Assembly: GCA_021555075.1 (NCBI GenBank) | Contig: JAKGBX010000001.1 | Coordinates: 124,001-188,000 of the forward strand | Direction of reading: 5' to 3' | Length of the DNA stretch: 64,000 nucleotides | Source: Rhodobacteraceae bacterium LMO-JJ12 | Lineage (GTDB): Bacteria; Pseudomonadota; Alphaproteobacteria; Rhodobacterales; Rhodobacteraceae | Part shown: positions 1 through 8,145 of the stretch, in pieces | Layout: each line of letters opens with the position of its first letter | How positions within the stretch are numbered: position 1 is the stretch's first letter | Position numbers and translations under genes: made by a program | Notes under the pieces: model-generated | The model's input: the letters and a program-made list of their open reading frames with translations, nothing else | Databases searched by the model: none | What the model was told of the DNA's origin: nothing

Positions 1-278
1 ATCGGGGGGGTGACTCCCGGCTGTCGAGTGTATGTTTTCCGGCTGTCGGGTGAAATGTGGTTTGGGAAGGCGAAAATGGGTTAACCTGTCGCGCGCTTCT
101 TCTCTCGAAAGCGCAACGGAGTCGGGCGGAGTTTGTAGCGATCTGGAACCATTTGCATTGCGACGTGTTGATTCTCTGATCCGCGAGTTTGCAAACGAAA
201 GAATGAGCAATGACACGATCCGCACCAACGCCGTATTCAGACCGATCCGGACATGAGACACATTCGGCAAGGGGGAAA
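1..278. other. Non-coding 5' edge with a direct repeat
   Basis: I see no convincing gene here. A 74-codon frame at 32-256 has no family signature or ribosome site and overlaps the approach to the DUF305 gene. The stretch holds two direct copies of CCGGCTGTCGRGTG at 17-30 and 39-52, whose starts lie 22 bases apart (about two helical turns). It also holds the 10-base palindrome GTTTGCAAAC at 187-196. These could be regulator sites for the gene starting at 279, but that is inference. Confidence 0.5.
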
Positions 279-776
279 ATGGGCTATGGTCGTTTCTTTG
301 CCATGATAGCGACGTCGACTGTCGTTATGTATGGGCTGATGTATCTCAATACCTATGCGCTTGATCATATCTTCTATTCGCAGACGCGGATGTGGATGGC
401 GCTCTATATGGGGGGGGCGATGGCGATCATCATGCTGGCGTTCATGCTGGGAATGTATACCAACGGAACCATTAACAGCGCCATTTTTATCGGCGCGGCG
501 TTGGCATTTGCGCTGGGTGTTTGGCTGGTGCGATCACAGGAAACGGTGGGCGATGTGGCCTGGATGAAAGCGATGATCCCGCACCACTCGATTGCCGTTC
601 TGACCAGTGAGCGTGCCGAGATATCGGACCCGAGGGTGCGTGAGCTGGCCAATGCGATCATCGAGGCCCAGCGCAGCGAGATCGACGAGATGAAACGCTA
701 TATCATGGACATCGAGGCAAATGGCGATGCCCCTGCCGGAACGCCGCGAGAGATCGGCATAGACCAGGCGCAATGA
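279..776 (+). CDS. Membrane-anchored DUF305 family protein
   Basis: This protein of 165 residues has three hydrophobic segments in its first 90 residues, followed by a soluble tail with the DUF305 signature (MIPHH about residue 105, then an acidic/methionine helix with EIDEMKRYI). DUF305 proteins are four-helix, ferritin-like proteins often found near metal or copper handling genes; the paired His and the Met residues fit metal binding, but the role is not established. I chose the ATG at 279 because GGGGG lies just upstream. The frame is open back to an ATG at 210, which would add 23 unremarkable residues. It is monocistronic and faces malyl-CoA lyase across a shared terminator hairpin. Confidence 0.85.
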   Translation: MGYGRFFAMIATSTVVMYGLMYLNTYALDHIFYSQTRMWMALYMGGAMAIIMLAFMLGMYTNGTINSAIFIGAALAFALGVWLVRSQETVGDVAWMKAMIPHHSIAVLTSERAEISDPRVRELANAIIEAQRSEIDEMKRYIMDIEANGDAPAGTPREIGIDQAQ

Positions 777-818
777 ATAGCGTTTTAATCGTTTAAGGCA
801 GGATTTTCATTTCACGCA

Positions 819-848
819 AAAAGCCCCGGCGCTTGGACCGGGGCTTTT
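819..848. terminator. Bidirectional rho-independent terminator
   Basis: The stem AAAAGCCCCGG / CCGGGGCTTTT encloses a short loop, with A-rich and T-rich flanks. It can therefore terminate both the DUF305 gene from the left and malyl-CoA lyase from the right. Confidence 0.85.
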
Positions 849-869
849 CCAATTCAATTGAAGGCGTGA

Positions 870-1826
870 TCAGCCGCCGACCAATTCCGACATGCGCACG
901 ATCACTTCGGCTTGCTTCATCGACGCGATGTCGATCAGTTTGCCTTTGTAGGTGGTGGCACCAAGCCCTTGTTTCTGGGCCTCTTCCATGGCGGCGAGGA
1001 TTTCACGGGCCTCGGCTACAGCCTCAGCCGAGGGGGTGAAGACCTCGTTGGAGAGCTTGACCTGTTTGGGGTGGATCGCCCATTTGCCGACCATGCCCAG
1101 CGTTGCGGCGCGCAGCGCGTGGGCGGTGAAGCCTTCGTCATCCGAGAAATCGCCATAGGGGCCATCAACCGGCAGAACGCCATGGGTGCGGCATGCGGCG
1201 ACGATGGCCGAGATCGCCCAGTGCCACGGGTCGGACCAGTTCTTTTGGCCGTCGCGCAGCATGTAGTAGTTTTCCTGTGTGCCACCGATGCCTGTGGTCG
1301 CCATGCCCATCGAGGCGGCAAAATCGGCATATCCGAGGCTGATCGCCTGCATACGGGGGGAGGCGGCGGCGATCTCTTCGACATGGGCGATGCCAGCGGC
1401 GGTTTCGATGATCACCTCAAAGGTGATCGGCTTCTTGCGGCCCTTGGCGGCCTCGATCGAGGCGACGAGCGCTTCGACGGCATAAATGTCTTCGGCACAA
1501 CCGACCATCGGGATCATGATCTGATCAAGGCGCTCGGAGGCGTTTTCCAGCAGGTCGACGACATCGCGATACCAATAGGGCGTGTCGAGGCCGTTGATGC
1601 GCACGGAAAGGTATTTGTTGCCCCAGTCGATGTCATGGGTCGCCGCGATGATGTTCTTGCGCGCGGTTTCCTTGTCGGCGGGTGCGACGCTGTCTTCGAG
1701 ATCAAGGTTGATCACGTCGGCGGCAGAGGCAGCCATCTTCTCGAAAATTGCCGGACGCGAGCCGGGGCCGAAGAGTTGGCAGCGGTTTGGACGGGCAGGA
1801 GCGGGGGGTTGTTTGCGGAAGGACAT
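870..1826 (-). CDS. mcl1: L-malyl-CoA/beta-methylmalyl-CoA lyase (HpcH/HpaI aldolase family)
   Basis: Mcl1 cleaves (2R,3S)-beta-methylmalyl-CoA to glyoxylate and propionyl-CoA and reversibly handles L-malyl-CoA, serving the ethylmalonyl-CoA route of acetate assimilation in Rhodobacteraceae. The 318-residue length is typical of the family. Visible family features are RPNRCQLFGPGSRP near the N-terminus, NLDLEDSV (metal-binding acidic residues), SVRINGLDT, the EVIIETAAG strand, and a C-terminal region with KWAIHPKQV. The start at 1826 gives the standard MSFRKQPP N-terminus; open frame further upstream does not look like protein. It is divergent from dgcN, with 288 bases between them. Confidence 0.93.
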   Translation of the reverse strand: MSFRKQPPAPARPNRCQLFGPGSRPAIFEKMAASAADVINLDLEDSVAPADKETARKNIIAATHDIDWGNKYLSVRINGLDTPYWYRDVVDLLENASERLDQIMIPMVGCAEDIYAVEALVASIEAAKGRKKPITFEVIIETAAGIAHVEEIAAASPRMQAISLGYADFAASMGMATTGIGGTQENYYMLRDGQKNWSDPWHWAISAIVAACRTHGVLPVDGPYGDFSDDEGFTAHALRAATLGMVGKWAIHPKQVKLSNEVFTPSAEAVAEAREILAAMEEAQKQGLGATTYKGKLIDIASMKQAEVIVRMSELVGG

Positions 1827-1968
1827 GGGCGGGCCTCTCGGGGGTTTCTGAAATTGCGTGGGTTCAGCTCTGAGCGATATTAAATTGCGCGGGGTGCTGC
1901 AAGGCGGATTATGCAGATGCAGAATGGCGCTGCGGCGCGGAAAATTTGTGCCAAGCGAGGGAGGGAAT

Positions 1969-1989
1969 AGAATTTTCTGCGAAAATTCT
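1969..1989. promoter_or_regulatory. Inverted repeat in the mcl1-dgcN intergenic region
   Basis: Arms AGAATTTTC and GAAAATTCT form a perfect 9-base inverted repeat around a central TGC. It sits between the two divergent starts and is too short and unsupported by a T-run to be a terminator. It is a plausible operator for a dimeric regulator of mcl1 and/or dgcN. RamB-type regulation of malyl-CoA lyase is known in relatives, but I cannot assign this site to any protein. Confidence 0.4.
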
Positions 1990-2114
1990 GGGCTTTTGCC
2001 GGTGATCCTGCGAAAAAACCTGTGCAATGGCGGATGTTTGCAATCGCATTCCATCGGTTATGGCAAATCATGCGTGTTGGGGAATTTCCACGACGCGCGA
2101 AAGGGCCGAAAGCC

Positions 2115-3116
2115 ATGATCAAGACACCCTACCTTCTGTTTCTGGGCGACGCGCCTGACCAACTTGCCGCGAAAGTGGCGCAGGGGATCAAGGATTGGCG
2201 GCCCGGCAACGCCGTGGGCCAGTTTAGGATGGAAGGGTGCAAGGCAGATGTCGGGCTACCCGATATGGACCTGACCGAAGCGCGCGAGGCAGGCGCCGAG
2301 ACGCTGGTGATCGGGGTGGCCAACCGGGGCGGGCTGATCAGTCAGGAATGGAAGAAGGTTCTTGTGATGGCGCTGGAAGAGGGGTTCGATCTGGCCAGCG
2401 GTTTGCACAACCTGCTGCGCGATGAGCCCGATCTTGTGGCGGTGGCCGAAGCCTGCGGGCGCAAGTTGCATGATGTGCGGGTGCCGGATGTGAAATATCC
2501 GATTGCCAACGGTGTGAAGCGGCGCGGCAAGCGGTGTCTGGCGGTGGGTACTGATTGTTCGGTGGGCAAGATGTATACCTCGCTGGCGATGGACGCCGAG
2601 ATGAAGAAACGCGGGTTGAAATCGAGTTTCCGCGCGACCGGGCAGACCGGGATCCTGATTACCGGCAACGGCGTGCCGTTGGATGCGGTTGTGGCTGATT
2701 TCATGGCTGGGTCGGTGGAGTGGCTGACGCCGGACAATGATGATGATCACTGGGATCATATCGAAGGACAAGGATCGCTGTTTCACGTGTCCTATTCCGG
2801 GGTGACGATGGCGTTGATCCATGGGGGACAGCCGGATGCGCTGATCCTGAGTCACGAGCCGACGCGTTCGCACATGCGGGGTTTGCCGGAATATCAACAA
2901 CCGAGCCTTCAGCAGTTGCGCGATACTGCGCTGACGCTGGCACGGGTGGCGAATCCGGCGTGTCAGGTGGTGGGGATCTCGGTGAACACCCAGCATATGA
3001 GCGAGGATGAGGCCAACGCCTATCTTGCCAAGGTGGAAGCCGAGATGGGGCTGCCGACGGTTGATCCGTTCCGCCATGGGGCGTCGCGCCTGGTGGACGC
3101 GTTGGAAGCGATCTGA
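2115..3116 (+). CDS. dgcN: DgcN-type N-acetyltransferase (DUF1611, COG3367)
   Basis: This 333-residue member of the DUF1611 family carries a P-loop-like GTDCSVGK at about 145-152. DgcN proteins N-acetylate D-glutamate in a catabolic route described in marine proteobacteria; the N-acetyl-D-glutamate is then racemised by DgcA. The assignment rests on the family match plus the adjacent enolase-superfamily gene, which is the expected partner. The ATG at 2115 follows GAAAGGG; the frame is open upstream to 2022 but that extension is low-quality. The gene is followed by a 129-base gap holding one copy of a dispersed repeat, then dgcA. Confidence 0.85.
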   Translation: MIKTPYLLFLGDAPDQLAAKVAQGIKDWRPGNAVGQFRMEGCKADVGLPDMDLTEAREAGAETLVIGVANRGGLISQEWKKVLVMALEEGFDLASGLHNLLRDEPDLVAVAEACGRKLHDVRVPDVKYPIANGVKRRGKRCLAVGTDCSVGKMYTSLAMDAEMKKRGLKSSFRATGQTGILITGNGVPLDAVVADFMAGSVEWLTPDNDDDHWDHIEGQGSLFHVSYSGVTMALIHGGQPDALILSHEPTRSHMRGLPEYQQPSLQQLRDTALTLARVANPACQVVGISVNTQHMSEDEANAYLAKVEAEMGLPTVDPFRHGASRLVDALEAI

Positions 3117-3137
3117 GAAGATTGCGCCTTGCGACGG

Positions 3138-3178
3138 CTGGGGGAGCCTCCGGCGGGGATATTTAGAGCAAGATGAAA
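3138..3178 (+). repeat. Dispersed intergenic element, copy A (degenerate)
   Basis: A G/C-rich head (GGGGAGCCTCCGGCGGGG) is followed by ATATTTAGAGCAAGATGAAA. The tail matches copies B (7691-7737) and C (38862-38943). It lies between dgcN and dgcA. Confidence 0.6.
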
Positions 3179-3245
3179 CGTGCCGGCGGTGCGTTTCAAT
3201 TCCGAGCGGGCCCGGCCCGACAGGATACGAAGAAGAGGCGACGTT

Positions 3246-4211
3246 TTGCAGATCACAGTCACACCGGACACGTTCAAGCTGGCTCAGGTATTTACCATTT
3301 CACGTGGATCGCGCAGCGAGGCCAAGGTTTTGACGGTGCGGATATCGGACGGGTTCATCTCGGGTTGGGGTGAATGTGTGCCTTATGCGCGTTATGATGA
3401 AACGCTGGAAAGTGTCACCGCCGAGATCGAGGGGTTAAGCGGGCCGGTCACGCGCAAGACGCTTCAGGGCATGCTTGCGGCGGGGGCGGCGCGCAATGCG
3501 GTGGATTGCGCGCTGTGGGATCTTGAGGCCAAGAAAGCCGGGGTCAGGGTTTGGGAATTGGCCGGGCTGCCCGCGCCGAAGCCGGAAATTACCGCCTATA
3601 CACTGTCGCTCGATACGCCGGAAAAGATGCGCGCGCAGGCGGCGGAACATGCCTTTCGCCCGTTGTTGAAGATCAAGCTGGGCACGCCGGATGATATGGC
3701 GCGGCTGGAAGCGGTGCGCGCGGGCGCGCCGAAATCGACCATCATCGTGGATGCCAATGAGGGCTGGAGCGCGGATGTCTACGCCGATCTGGCGCCTCAT
3801 CTGGTCCGGCTGGGGGTGGCGTTGGTCGAGCAGCCTTTGCCAGCGGGGGAAGATGACGCGCTTTTGGGGATGGAGCGGCCCGTGCCGGTTTGTGCCGATG
3901 AAAGCGCGCATGATCGCGCATCGTTGTCCAAGCTTAAAGGCAAATACGATGTGGTGAACATCAAGCTCGACAAGACGGGTGGGTTGAGTGAGGCCTTGGC
4001 GTTGAAGGCGGCGGCATTGACTGAGGGTTACAAGGTGATGGTGGGTTGCATGGTCGGCTCATCGCTTGCCATGGCGCCGGCCACATTGGTGGCACAGGGC
4101 GCGATGGTGACGGACCTTGATGGGCCGCTTTTGTTGGCCGAAGACCGCGAGCATCCGTTGCAGTTTGACGAGAAGGGCGTGCATCCACCGACGCCAGATC
4201 TGTGGGGATGA
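3246..4211 (+). CDS. dgcA: N-acetyl-D-glutamate racemase / dipeptide epimerase-like (enolase superfamily)
   Basis: This muconate-lactonising-type enolase-superfamily enzyme of 321 residues has the full active-site set: KIK (K142, K144), metal ligands D169, E195 and D218, and K240. The spacing equals that of E. coli L-Ala-D/L-Glu epimerase with a constant offset. Next to dgcN the likely substrate is N-acetyl-D-glutamate; a muropeptide dipeptide epimerase role is the alternative. No ATG exists in a sensible place. The TTG at 3246 is preceded by GAAGAGGCG and gives the expected N-terminus, so I take TTG as the start. The stop lies one base before the ATG of the exonuclease gene. Confidence 0.82.
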   Translation: MQITVTPDTFKLAQVFTISRGSRSEAKVLTVRISDGFISGWGECVPYARYDETLESVTAEIEGLSGPVTRKTLQGMLAAGAARNAVDCALWDLEAKKAGVRVWELAGLPAPKPEITAYTLSLDTPEKMRAQAAEHAFRPLLKIKLGTPDDMARLEAVRAGAPKSTIIVDANEGWSADVYADLAPHLVRLGVALVEQPLPAGEDDALLGMERPVPVCADESAHDRASLSKLKGKYDVVNIKLDKTGGLSEALALKAAALTEGYKVMVGCMVGSSLAMAPATLVAQGAMVTDLDGPLLLAEDREHPLQFDEKGVHPPTPDLWG

Positions 4212-4212
4212 G

Positions 4213-4851
4213 ATGAAAACCGCGATTGTCTGGGATGTTGAATTTCTGACGGACGCGGGTGCGCCGCAGCGGTTCTGGTGCGGCCCGAATGATCCCGACC
4301 CTGTGTTGGTACAGATCGGTGCGGTGCGGTTGGGGCTGGAAGGCAATTTTCCGATTCTTGACCGGTTTGAGCAGGTGGTAATCCCGCGTGATCGCGCGGG
4401 GGACGTTTGGGATTTGTCGGAGCTTTTTGTGCGTCTGACCGGGCTGAGCCAGGACCGGGTGGCGCGCGAGGGGGTTGAGCTTGGCACGGCGCTGGGCGCG
4501 CTGGCCGAGTTCGCGGCGGGTGATACGATCTGGGCCTGGGGCAATGACGAGATTTTTGGCGTCGGCATCTCTTGCTATCTCGCCGGGATTCCCGCGCCGA
4601 TCCCGGCCACGCAGTTTGGCAATGCGGTGCGATTGCTTGTCAGGGCCGGGGTGCCGGTGGACGAGGTGCAAACGCTGCGCTCAAACACACTTTGTGCGCA
4701 TTTTGGCATTTCTGACGAGGGGGCACAGGCGCATGACGCCTTGGGTGATGCGCTTTCAGTGGCCCTGACCTTGCAGCATTTCTTGCGCCAGGGGCGTTTG
4801 CGGGCAGAGGATTTCGCGTCTGACCGGGGTGTACGTGGCGATGTTGGCTGA
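4213..4851 (+). CDS. DEDDh 3'-5' exonuclease-like protein
   Basis: The 212-residue protein has an exonuclease RNase H-like fold: DVE at residues 8-10 (first two acidic metal ligands), WAWGNDE in the middle (third acidic residue) and HDALGD near the C-terminus (the His-x4-Asp of the DEDDh class). Such proteins trim the 3' ends of DNA or RNA; the substrate cannot be told here. It starts one base after the dgcA stop, so the two are probably co-transcribed and translationally coupled although functionally unrelated. Confidence 0.78.
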   Translation: MKTAIVWDVEFLTDAGAPQRFWCGPNDPDPVLVQIGAVRLGLEGNFPILDRFEQVVIPRDRAGDVWDLSELFVRLTGLSQDRVAREGVELGTALGALAEFAAGDTIWAWGNDEIFGVGISCYLAGIPAPIPATQFGNAVRLLVRAGVPVDEVQTLRSNTLCAHFGISDEGAQAHDALGDALSVALTLQHFLRQGRLRAEDFASDRGVRGDVG

Positions 4852-4885
4852 GGTCGGCACCCGTTTTGTGCCGGAGACGTGCGCG

Positions 4886-5335
4886 CTAGCTGCGCCCGGC
4901 AATCTGGGTCAGGAATACGCCCGCGCCCATCAAAACGATACCCAGCATGCGCAACAGTGTCAGCGGGGTTTGTTGCGCGCCAAACAGGCCGAATTGGTCA
5001 ATCATTCCCGCCGATATGATCTGTCCGAGCAGCACGAAGAACACCGCGTTGCCGATGCCGAAGGTCGGCGCGATCCAGGTGATCGAGAGCACATAGAAGG
5101 CGACCAGAGTACCGCCGAGAAAGAGATGCGGCGGCGCGCCCGGTGCGGCGCGCAGCGAGCCGCCGGTGATCAGCATCACGATGCAGGTGCTGGCCAATGC
5201 GACGACAAACAGGATTACACCGGCAGCCGCAGGCGAGCCGAGTTTTTGGCCCAGGGCGGCGTTGAGCCCGGCCAGAATCGGGATGCCGATCCCGGCGGCG
5301 AGCATGATGAGGGCCGAATACGGGGCAGTTGTCAT
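4886..5335 (-). CDS. Small DMT-family membrane transporter (DUF606/YdcZ type)
   Basis: The 149 residues form about five transmembrane helices, with the DUF606 pattern (glycine-rich first helix GLNAALGQKLGSP; VFFVLLGQIISAGMIDQFG in the fourth). DUF606 proteins are half-size drug/metabolite transporters. The substrate is unknown; its position between dgcA and a D-amino-acid transaminase makes an amino-acid-related role conceivable but unproven. AGGGAAA precedes the ATG at 5335. It is divergent from the transaminase gene. Confidence 0.8.
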   Translation of the reverse strand: MTTAPYSALIMLAAGIGIPILAGLNAALGQKLGSPAAAGVILFVVALASTCIVMLITGGSLRAAPGAPPHLFLGGTLVAFYVLSITWIAPTFGIGNAVFFVLLGQIISAGMIDQFGLFGAQQTPLTLLRMLGIVLMGAGVFLTQIAGRS

Positions 5336-5453
5336 CGCTTTCCCTTTTCAAGAATTCGCGCTAGGCGAATAGCGCACAATTGATCAAGAACAAGCGGGAT
5401 GGTCAATCGGTGTAAACCGACAAACCGACCGCACACCGCCAAGGAGAACCAGA

Positions 5454-6317
5454 ATGAGCCGCACAGTTTACGTCAACGGACAGTATCTGCCCGAGGAAGA
5501 GGCCACGGTCTCGATTTTTGACCGCTCGTTTTTGATGGCGGATGGGGTTTATGAGGTGACAAGCGTGCTGGGAGGCAAGCTGATCGACTTTGACGGGCAT
5601 CTGGTGCGGCTGGAGCGGTCGCTGAGCGAGTTGGACATGCAAAAACCCGAGGCGTTTGACGATTTGCTGGAGATTCACCGCGAATTGGTGCGGGTGAACG
5701 GGATCGAGGATGGTCTGGTCTATCTTCAGGTTAGCCGGGGGTCGGCGGGCGACCGGGATTTCGCGTTTCCTGATCCCGAGGAGGTCAAGCCGACGCTTGT
5801 GTTGTTTACCCAGAACAAGCCGGGATTGGCGGACAGCCCTGCAGCAAAGACGGGTATCAAGGTGATTTCGATCGAGGATATTCGTTGGGGGCGGCGCGAT
5901 ATCAAGACGGTGCAACTGCTATATCCGTCAATGGGCAAGATGATGGCGAAGAAGGCGGGGTGCGATGATGCATGGCTGGTCGCGGATGGGCATGTGACCG
6001 AGGGCACCAGCAACAACGCCTATATCGTCAAGGGCGGCAAGATCATCACGCGCCAGCTTTCGAGTGATATCCTGCACGGGATTACGCGCGCGGCGGTATT
6101 GCGGATGGCGCGGGAGGCGCAGATGGTGGTGGAAGAACGCCCCTTTACCATCGACGAAGCCAAGGATGCGGATGAGGCGTTTGTCACCTCGGCCAGCGCG
6201 TTTGTATTTCCGGTGGTCGAGATTGATGGTGCACGTCTGGGTAATGGCACGCCGGGGCCGGTGGCCGGACGGTTGCGCGAAATCTACCTTGAAGAAAGCC
6301 TGAAATCCGCGATTTGA
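5454..6317 (+). CDS. dat: D-amino-acid transaminase (class IV aminotransferase)
   Basis: This 287-residue fold-type IV PLP enzyme matches D-alanine aminotransferases. K151 in RRDIKTVQLLYP is the expected Schiff-base lysine, E183 in VTEGTSNNAY the pyridine-nitrogen partner, and FDRSFLMADGVYEV is the family N-terminal signature. It transfers amino groups between D-amino acids and 2-oxo acids, linking D-alanine and D-glutamate pools. CAAGGAGAACCAG precedes the ATG. It lies 1.2 kb from dgcA, supporting a local D-amino-acid theme. A branched-chain aminotransferase role is the less likely alternative. Confidence 0.88.
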   Translation: MSRTVYVNGQYLPEEEATVSIFDRSFLMADGVYEVTSVLGGKLIDFDGHLVRLERSLSELDMQKPEAFDDLLEIHRELVRVNGIEDGLVYLQVSRGSAGDRDFAFPDPEEVKPTLVLFTQNKPGLADSPAAKTGIKVISIEDIRWGRRDIKTVQLLYPSMGKMMAKKAGCDDAWLVADGHVTEGTSNNAYIVKGGKIITRQLSSDILHGITRAAVLRMAREAQMVVEERPFTIDEAKDADEAFVTSASAFVFPVVEIDGARLGNGTPGPVAGRLREIYLEESLKSAI

Positions 6318-6331
6318 GCGTTGGCAGGGAT

Positions 6332-6700
6332 ATGCCGGGCGCGCTTCAAAGAGTGATACTTTATACCAAGAAGATCGATGAGATGGCGGCATTCTATGGT
6401 CGCCATTTCGGTTACAGCGCGCATCGCACAGATGGGGACAGGATTGTTGAGCTGCGCCCGCCGGGGGCGGGCCTGACCCTGTTGCTACACCCGGCGTCCA
6501 AGGGCCAGAAAGAGGGGCAATCCCTTGTGAAGCTGGTGTTTGATGTTAGGGACGTAGCGGCATTCTGCAAAGCAGCGGCTGTGCGGGGATTGGAGTTTGG
6601 CCCGATTCATCGCGCCGACGGTTATTGTTTTGCCAATGCGAAAGATTCGTCGAAAAATCCGATTTCCGTATCGAGCCGGGCGTTTTCCGAGACCGAATAG
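6332..6700 (+). CDS. VOC (glyoxalase/bleomycin-resistance) family protein
   Basis: The 122 residues show the vicinal-oxygen-chelate beta-alpha-beta pattern: RVILYTKKIDEMAAFYGRHF at the N-terminus and LVKLVFDVRDVAAFCKAA in the second half. Function within this wide superfamily cannot be assigned. I prefer the ATG at 6332 with AGGG just upstream; a TTG at 6314 overlapping the transaminase stop is also possible. It probably shares the dat transcript. Confidence 0.72.
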   Translation: MPGALQRVILYTKKIDEMAAFYGRHFGYSAHRTDGDRIVELRPPGAGLTLLLHPASKGQKEGQSLVKLVFDVRDVAAFCKAAAVRGLEFGPIHRADGYCFANAKDSSKNPISVSSRAFSETE

Positions 6701-6770
6701 CGCGTGGTGTTGGACGCGCATTTGCAACGCACCCCCCGCCCCGTGCCCGAAAAGGTGCGGCGCGAGAATG

Positions 6771-7568
6771 TCAGCCAAATCGCCAGCTTGAGGCGGTGAC
6801 GCCGCCGAAGACCATGTCTTCGGTATAGATGCGCGTGGCGGGGTCGGTCTCTGCCGCACCGAGGGCGGCGAAGATCGGGACCAGGTGGTCCTCTTCCTTG
6901 TGACAAAAGCGCGAATAGGGTGCAGCCTCCCAGTCAATCATCTGTGCGCTACGCGCCTCGGGGGCGAGGGAGAGCGTTTCGTTGAGCCAGGTGTCGAAGG
7001 CCTTGCTTGGGGTTTGGGCGTCGGGGCCGAAAGCGGCAAGGTTGTGAAAGCTGTAGCCGGAACCGATGATCAGAACGCCTTCGTCGCGCAGAGGCGCGAG
7101 GGCGCGGCCAAGGGCGATGTGTTCGGCGGGGCTGTAGTTGGAGCGCATCGAGAGCTGGATCAGCGGCATGTCGGCGTTGGGCCAGAGGATAGACATGGGA
7201 ACGAAGGCGCCGTGGTCATAGCCGCGCGTATCATCGAGCCGGGCGGGCAGGCCCGCCGTCTCGATCAGATCCGCCACACGTTCGGCCAGCGCGGGGGCGC
7301 CGGGGGCAGGGTATTTGACTTGGTAGGTGTTAGGCGGAAAGTTGTAATAGTCGTAAAGCATTGGCGGGTTGGGAGAGTGCATGACGGTGAAGGCGTCTTG
7401 TTCTTCCCAGTGGCCCGAGATCATCAGAACCGCTTTGGGCTGTTCGGGCAGATCGTCGGGCAGGCTTTTGAGAGATGCTTCCAGCTTGGCAAAAGCACGG
7501 CGCATGTCGGGAACCCAGGGCCACGGGCCGCCACCGTGGGCGATGAAATAGGTGGGCAGAGTGGTCAT
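6771..7568 (-). CDS. DODA-type extradiol ring-cleavage dioxygenase (LigB-like, YgiD family)
   Basis: This 265-residue class III extradiol dioxygenase of the YgiD/DODA group has HGGGPWPW near the N-terminus (metal-binding His) and RGYDHGAFVPM around residue 120. YgiD-type enzymes open catecholic rings such as DOPA; the native substrate is unknown. The ATG at 7568 has a strong AAGGAGATCACC site, and the open frame upstream is not coding-like. It lies downstream of the DUF1244 gene on the same strand, with a dispersed repeat between them. Confidence 0.85.
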   Translation of the reverse strand: MTTLPTYFIAHGGGPWPWVPDMRRAFAKLEASLKSLPDDLPEQPKAVLMISGHWEEQDAFTVMHSPNPPMLYDYYNFPPNTYQVKYPAPGAPALAERVADLIETAGLPARLDDTRGYDHGAFVPMSILWPNADMPLIQLSMRSNYSPAEHIALGRALAPLRDEGVLIIGSGYSFHNLAAFGPDAQTPSKAFDTWLNETLSLAPEARSAQMIDWEAAPYSRFCHKEEDHLVPIFAALGAAETDPATRIYTEDMVFGGVTASSWRFG

Positions 7569-7690
7569 GGTGATCTCCTTGGCTGTGTTCAGGAGAGATA
7601 GGATGAGGCGGGCGTGATGGGTATGGCGCTGGGCACACAATCTCTGTGCGCGAATGCGAAGAGATCAGGAGTGGGTGGAGAGAGCAGCGG

Positions 7691-7737
7691 CGGGGGCCAG
7701 CCCCCGCACCCCCGGGATATTTTTGGCAAGATGAAGA
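7691..7737 (+). repeat. Dispersed intergenic element, copy B
   Basis: The head CGGGGGCCAGCCCCCG is a perfect palindromic hairpin, followed by a C-run and then GGGATATTTTTGGCAAGATG. It ends 11 bases from the DUF1244 stop codon. Read on the minus strand it is a post-stop hairpin of that gene. Confidence 0.7.
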
Positions 7738-7747
7738 ATGGCACGCG

Positions 7748-8065
7748 TCAGGATTGGTCTTTCAGGACGTTTTCCTTGAGAGCGGTTTCGAAGGCGGCCT
7801 GTTTTTCGGGGCTGGCTTTGGTTTGTTGCTGTGACTTCCAATCGTCGTAGGGCATGCCGTAGTATATTTCGCGCGCGTCGTCCTTGGTGAGTTCGATGCC
7901 GTGTTCGGTGGCGGCTTCCTGATACCAGCGGCTGAGGCAGTTGCGGCAGAACCCGGCGAGGTTCATCAGGTCGATATTTTGCACGTCCTTGCGGTCTTTC
8001 AACAGGTGTTGGCGCAGGCGGCGGAAGGCGGCGGCTTCGATTTCAGTGCGGGTGGTATCGTCCAT
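7748..8065 (-). CDS. DUF1244 family protein
   Basis: The 105-residue soluble alpha-helical protein matches DUF1244 (IDLMNLAGFCRNCLSRWY in the middle, GMPYDDWKSQ near the end). The CxxC pair in AGFCRNCLS is a conserved feature. The family is widespread in proteobacteria and has no known function. AGGAACG lies upstream of the ATG at 8065. Confidence 0.85.
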   Translation of the reverse strand: MDDTTRTEIEAAAFRRLRQHLLKDRKDVQNIDLMNLAGFCRNCLSRWYQEAATEHGIELTKDDAREIYYGMPYDDWKSQQQTKASPEKQAAFETALKENVLKDQS

Positions 8066-8145
8066 GGGGCGTTCCTTCGTCAGTTTGCCTGAAGGATGCT
8101 CGTCGATATACGCTCAGGTCAACCGAAACGACGCATGGGCAGCGG

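Noticed and set aside
32-256. 74-codon frame at the left edge
   Set aside because: No ribosome site, no family, and an amino-acid composition unlike neighbouring genes.
912-1883. 323-codon plus-strand frame opposite malyl-CoA lyase
   Set aside because: It is antisense to a well-recognised gene, with low-complexity glycine/histidine-rich translation and no family motif; typical of G+C-rich shadow frames.
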